This document shows positions 62,058 through 64,000 of a stretch of 64,000 nucleotides of DNA, one piece after another (position 1 is the stretch's first letter; every line of letters begins with the position of its first letter). Location of the stretch: positions 3,221,097 through 3,285,096 of the forward strand of contig NZ_LS999839.1 in NCBI RefSeq assembly GCF_900564155.1, in the 5' to 3' direction. Below the pieces are notes generated by a model. That model searched no databases. It was not told the origin of the DNA and worked only from the letters and a program-made list of their open reading frames with translations. The DNA comes from Pedobacter schmidteae (GTDB lineage: Bacteria; Bacteroidota; Bacteroidia; Sphingobacteriales; Sphingobacteriaceae). The position numbers and the translations under genes were made by a program.

Positions 62058-63137
62058 ATGTCACATAACCTTAATTATAACAGCAATACCAATCAGCATA
62101 GTTTTTTCAGCGTTAAAGAAAAAGCATGGCACAATTTAGGCCAGATCATTGAGCATTACCCGAGCAGTAGCGAGGCTATTGTTTACGCGGGACTGGATTT
62201 TGAAGTAGAGAAACGCCCGCTTTTTACCTGTAATTCCGAAAACTTCGCTGTTTTTAACGACGTGGAAACGGACGAATATATGAACAGTTTTGAGCCGAAT
62301 ATTATAGTTCCGGATTTCTTTTCTACTATGCGAACTGATACAGATGAAGTACTGGGCTTAGTGGGTAAGGATTACCAAGTGGTTCAGAATATAGAGGCTT
62401 TTGGTTTCTTTGACAGCATAGTGGGCGGGGGAAATGGTATCAAGTATGAAACGGCCGGATGTCTCGGACGGGGGGAGGTTATCTTTATTACGGCCAAACT
62501 ACCGGAATTTATCCGTGTAGGCCGTGAGGATTTAATAGAGCAGTATTTGTTTCTGACTTCTTCGCATGACGGTTCGGGCAGTATCAGCATTGCTTTTACA
62601 CCTGTCAGGATTGTTTGCGCCAATACCTTAAATGCAGCTTTAAGGCATAATTCAAATTGCATTAAAATCCGCCATACGGCTACTGCCAGCGATAAACTGA
62701 AACAGGCGCAAATGATGCTGGGTATAACAAACAGCCTTTCTATTGAAATGGAAGCCATTTATAACCGTTGGTCGCATGTGCGCATCAGTGACCCTGAATT
62801 AAAACGCCTTATTCAACTGGCTATGGTACCGAAGCGAGAAACGCTGGAAAAACTGCGCAATTTTCAGGATGATGAACTGTCCACACAGTTTAACAATATC
62901 GTAGAAAATGTGTACGAGTACGCAATGGCCAGTCCTACCCAGCAAATGGACACGACAAGGGGGACGGTATTTGGCGCTTACAATTCGGTCACAGGGTATT
63001 TTCAGAATGTGAGAGGTTACAAGGATGATGAAAGCAAGTTTAAATCCATTATGTCGGGTACTGCGCTGACACGCACGCAAACCGCATTTGATTTGTGTAT
63101 GGACTTTACCAAAACAGGGGCAAGCGCCTTGAATTAA
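62058..63137 (+). CDS. DUF932 family mobile-element protein
   Basis: 359 residues. The family pattern is plain: SFFSVKEKAWHNLGQIIEHY, VLGLVGKDYQVVQNIEAFGF, RIVCANTLNAAL, IRHTATASDKLKQAQMMLG. DUF932 proteins are found on phages, plasmids and conjugative elements; some relate to DNA replication or recombination, but the activity is not known. Confidence 0.9.
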   Translation: MSHNLNYNSNTNQHSFFSVKEKAWHNLGQIIEHYPSSSEAIVYAGLDFEVEKRPLFTCNSENFAVFNDVETDEYMNSFEPNIIVPDFFSTMRTDTDEVLGLVGKDYQVVQNIEAFGFFDSIVGGGNGIKYETAGCLGRGEVIFITAKLPEFIRVGREDLIEQYLFLTSSHDGSGSISIAFTPVRIVCANTLNAALRHNSNCIKIRHTATASDKLKQAQMMLGITNSLSIEMEAIYNRWSHVRISDPELKRLIQLAMVPKRETLEKLRNFQDDELSTQFNNIVENVYEYAMASPTQQMDTTRGTVFGAYNSVTGYFQNVRGYKDDESKFKSIMSGTALTRTQTAFDLCMDFTKTGASALN

Positions 63138-63182
63138 CGGATTATTTAATGGGGGAGTATTCCCCCTTTAAAATATTTTAAC

Positions 63183-63656
63183 ATGGCAAACTGGTGTTTA
63201 AATACGGTGAAATTTGAAGCAAATGAAGCCGTAATGAACGAATTAAGAACGCTTTTTCTAAGAATGGCGGAAAAGGAAATACTCGAAAACAAAGGACAAT
63301 TACCTGCTGGCTATGAAGGTAGCAGTGGCTATCTGTTTGAAATTGAAATGGAAGAAGATACGCTCAGTTATCTGACAAAATGGGCGCCAAATACGGATGT
63401 AATCATTTTTATGGCTAAGCAATACGGTGCCGGATTTATCTATAATTACGAAGAGCCCGGAATGGCGATTTATGGGGTTACTTTTTATAGAAATGAACAG
63501 CTACAGGATATATGTTTAGATGAAGAGGACTTCAAATGCTATCAGTATAACGAAACTGATGAAAATTACACTTTTGAAGGGGAGGTCTTTCCAGACGATT
63601 GGGATATCATGGAAATATTGTTACAGCGTAAAGTTAAACGAATGTACAAACCATGA
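63183..63656 (+). CDS. Api92/DUF1281-like protein, 157 aa
   Basis: Starts MANWCLNTVKF, the hallmark of the Api92-like (ferredoxin-like fold) family on plasmids and phages. Acidic throughout, with WAPNTDVIIFMAKQYGAGFI. It overlaps the next gene by 4 bases. Confidence 0.75.
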   Translation: MANWCLNTVKFEANEAVMNELRTLFLRMAEKEILENKGQLPAGYEGSSGYLFEIEMEEDTLSYLTKWAPNTDVIIFMAKQYGAGFIYNYEEPGMAIYGVTFYRNEQLQDICLDEEDFKCYQYNETDENYTFEGEVFPDDWDIMEILLQRKVKRMYKP

Positions 63657-63871
63657 AACGATATATAGTCGACAATGAGGGGAATTTGTTGGAGGTAACA
63701 GATTTAAAAGCGGCAATTTTTCAGGTAGCTGCGTACCTGCGCTACGAAATTGAAAACCCGACCAAAGAGGAGGCCGAATTTCATAGGAAACGTTTAATCT
63801 ACTGGAAGGATATTTATAGCAAACTGGTGATACTCAAACAAGATGCTGATAAAACTACAGCTATTAATTAG
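63653..63871 (+). CDS. Small hypothetical protein, 72 aa
   Basis: Short helical, charged protein (AAIFQVAAYLRYEIENPTKE). The start overlaps the stop of the Api92-like gene (ATGA), which supports co-translation. No family recognised. Confidence 0.65.
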   Translation: MKRYIVDNEGNLLEVTDLKAAIFQVAAYLRYEIENPTKEEAEFHRKRLIYWKDIYSKLVILKQDADKTTAIN

Positions 63872-63914
63872 TTTATCTATTCACGGGGCGGGTTTCCGCC
63901 CCCTTAATTCTACG

Positions 63915-64000
63915 ATGATGAAACCATTGTTAAAACTCAATACTAAGGAAAAAGCCAAATTGTTACATGCGCTTTTTCCAAATGAGATACCGTATTTTTT
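63915..64000 (+). CDS. Start of a further hypothetical protein (cut by window end)
   Basis: An ATG pair begins MMKPLLKLNTKEKAKLLHAL, FPNEIPYF and the frame is open to the last base. Too short to identify. It continues the same-strand run of mobile-element genes, 43 bp after the previous one. Confidence 0.5.
   Translation, partial: MMKPLLKLNTKEKAKLLHALFPNEIPYF

Noticed and set aside
1..64000. CRISPR array, tRNA or rRNA genes
   Set aside because: No regularly spaced repeats of CRISPR length and no tRNA T-arm/acceptor pattern or rRNA-like sequence were noticed by eye. A covariance-model scan would be the decisive test.

Overview
The window comes from a Bacteroidota genome, most likely a Sphingobacteriaceae member such as Pedobacter or a relative. 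The reasons are the SusC/SusD receptor pairs, TlpA- and MauE-type redox proteins with small secreted di-cysteine proteins, the RteC/TraE-TraM type conjugative apparatus found only in this phylum, and lipoprotein and leader sequences typical of it. No rRNA, tRNA, CRISPR array or complete insertion sequence was seen. All family assignments were made by reading motifs; no database search was possible.

Layout. (1) 1-15 kb: two versions of one envelope module. The first is the end of a SusC receptor, SusD, a TlpA-like thioredoxin, then a convergent small secreted di-cysteine protein and a 5'-truncated MauE-like membrane protein. The second is an intact MauE-like protein and di-cysteine protein facing a TlpA-DUF3738, SusC, SusD operon on the minus strand. 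Between them lie a GNAT, a membrane-anchored LuxR-type regulator and a Crp/Fnr-type regulator. A nested inverted-repeat element at 15.0 kb looks like a structured RNA.
(2) 15.3-29.4 kb: a small XRE protein and two membrane proteins, then an unusual cluster (17.3-26.1 kb) of seven GNAT acyltransferases, two paralogous ATP-grasp ligases, two SemiSWEET-like transporters, a LuxR-type regulator and an alpha/beta hydrolase. This looks like an undescribed small-molecule or peptide-modification/signalling locus. It is followed by a lipoprotein, a DUF2441-like protein with a large HEPN-like protein, and a GNAT gene fragment.
(3) 29.7-42.9 kb: an integrative conjugative element segment running from RteC through a TraD-like protein, TraE, F, G, a lipoprotein, TraI-like paralogues, TraJ, K, L and M, two element-specific proteins and a histone H1-like protein. 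The usual genes after TraM (TraN onward) and the mobilisation genes are not in the window.
(4) 42.9-53.4 kb: cargo. It holds a PD-(D/E)XK nuclease-like protein, secreted proteins including a zincin-like lipoprotein, a decayed methyltransferase, a second decayed copy of the histone-like gene, a WG-repeat protein, Hsp20, a BLUF photosensor and a GNAT.
(5) 53.6-59.5 kb: an AT-rich defence island built round a short prokaryotic Argonaute system of the SPARDA type (DUF4365/DREN-APAZ nuclease plus a PIWI protein with lost catalytic residues). It is flanked by two different proteins carrying an R-X4-H HEPN-like motif and by an Mrr-like restriction endonuclease with a zinc knuckle.
(6) 59.7-64 kb: mobile-element housekeeping genes. 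These are a zinc-ribbon protein, a PUR-domain/RadC-N fusion lacking the RadC catalytic domain, DUF932, an Api92-like protein and small unknown proteins.

The most notable candidates for new biology are the SPARDA locus with its HEPN-like neighbours, the GNAT/ATP-grasp/SemiSWEET cluster, the duplicated SusCD-TlpA-MauE-dicysteine module, and the nuclease carried next to a duplicated end of the conjugative element.
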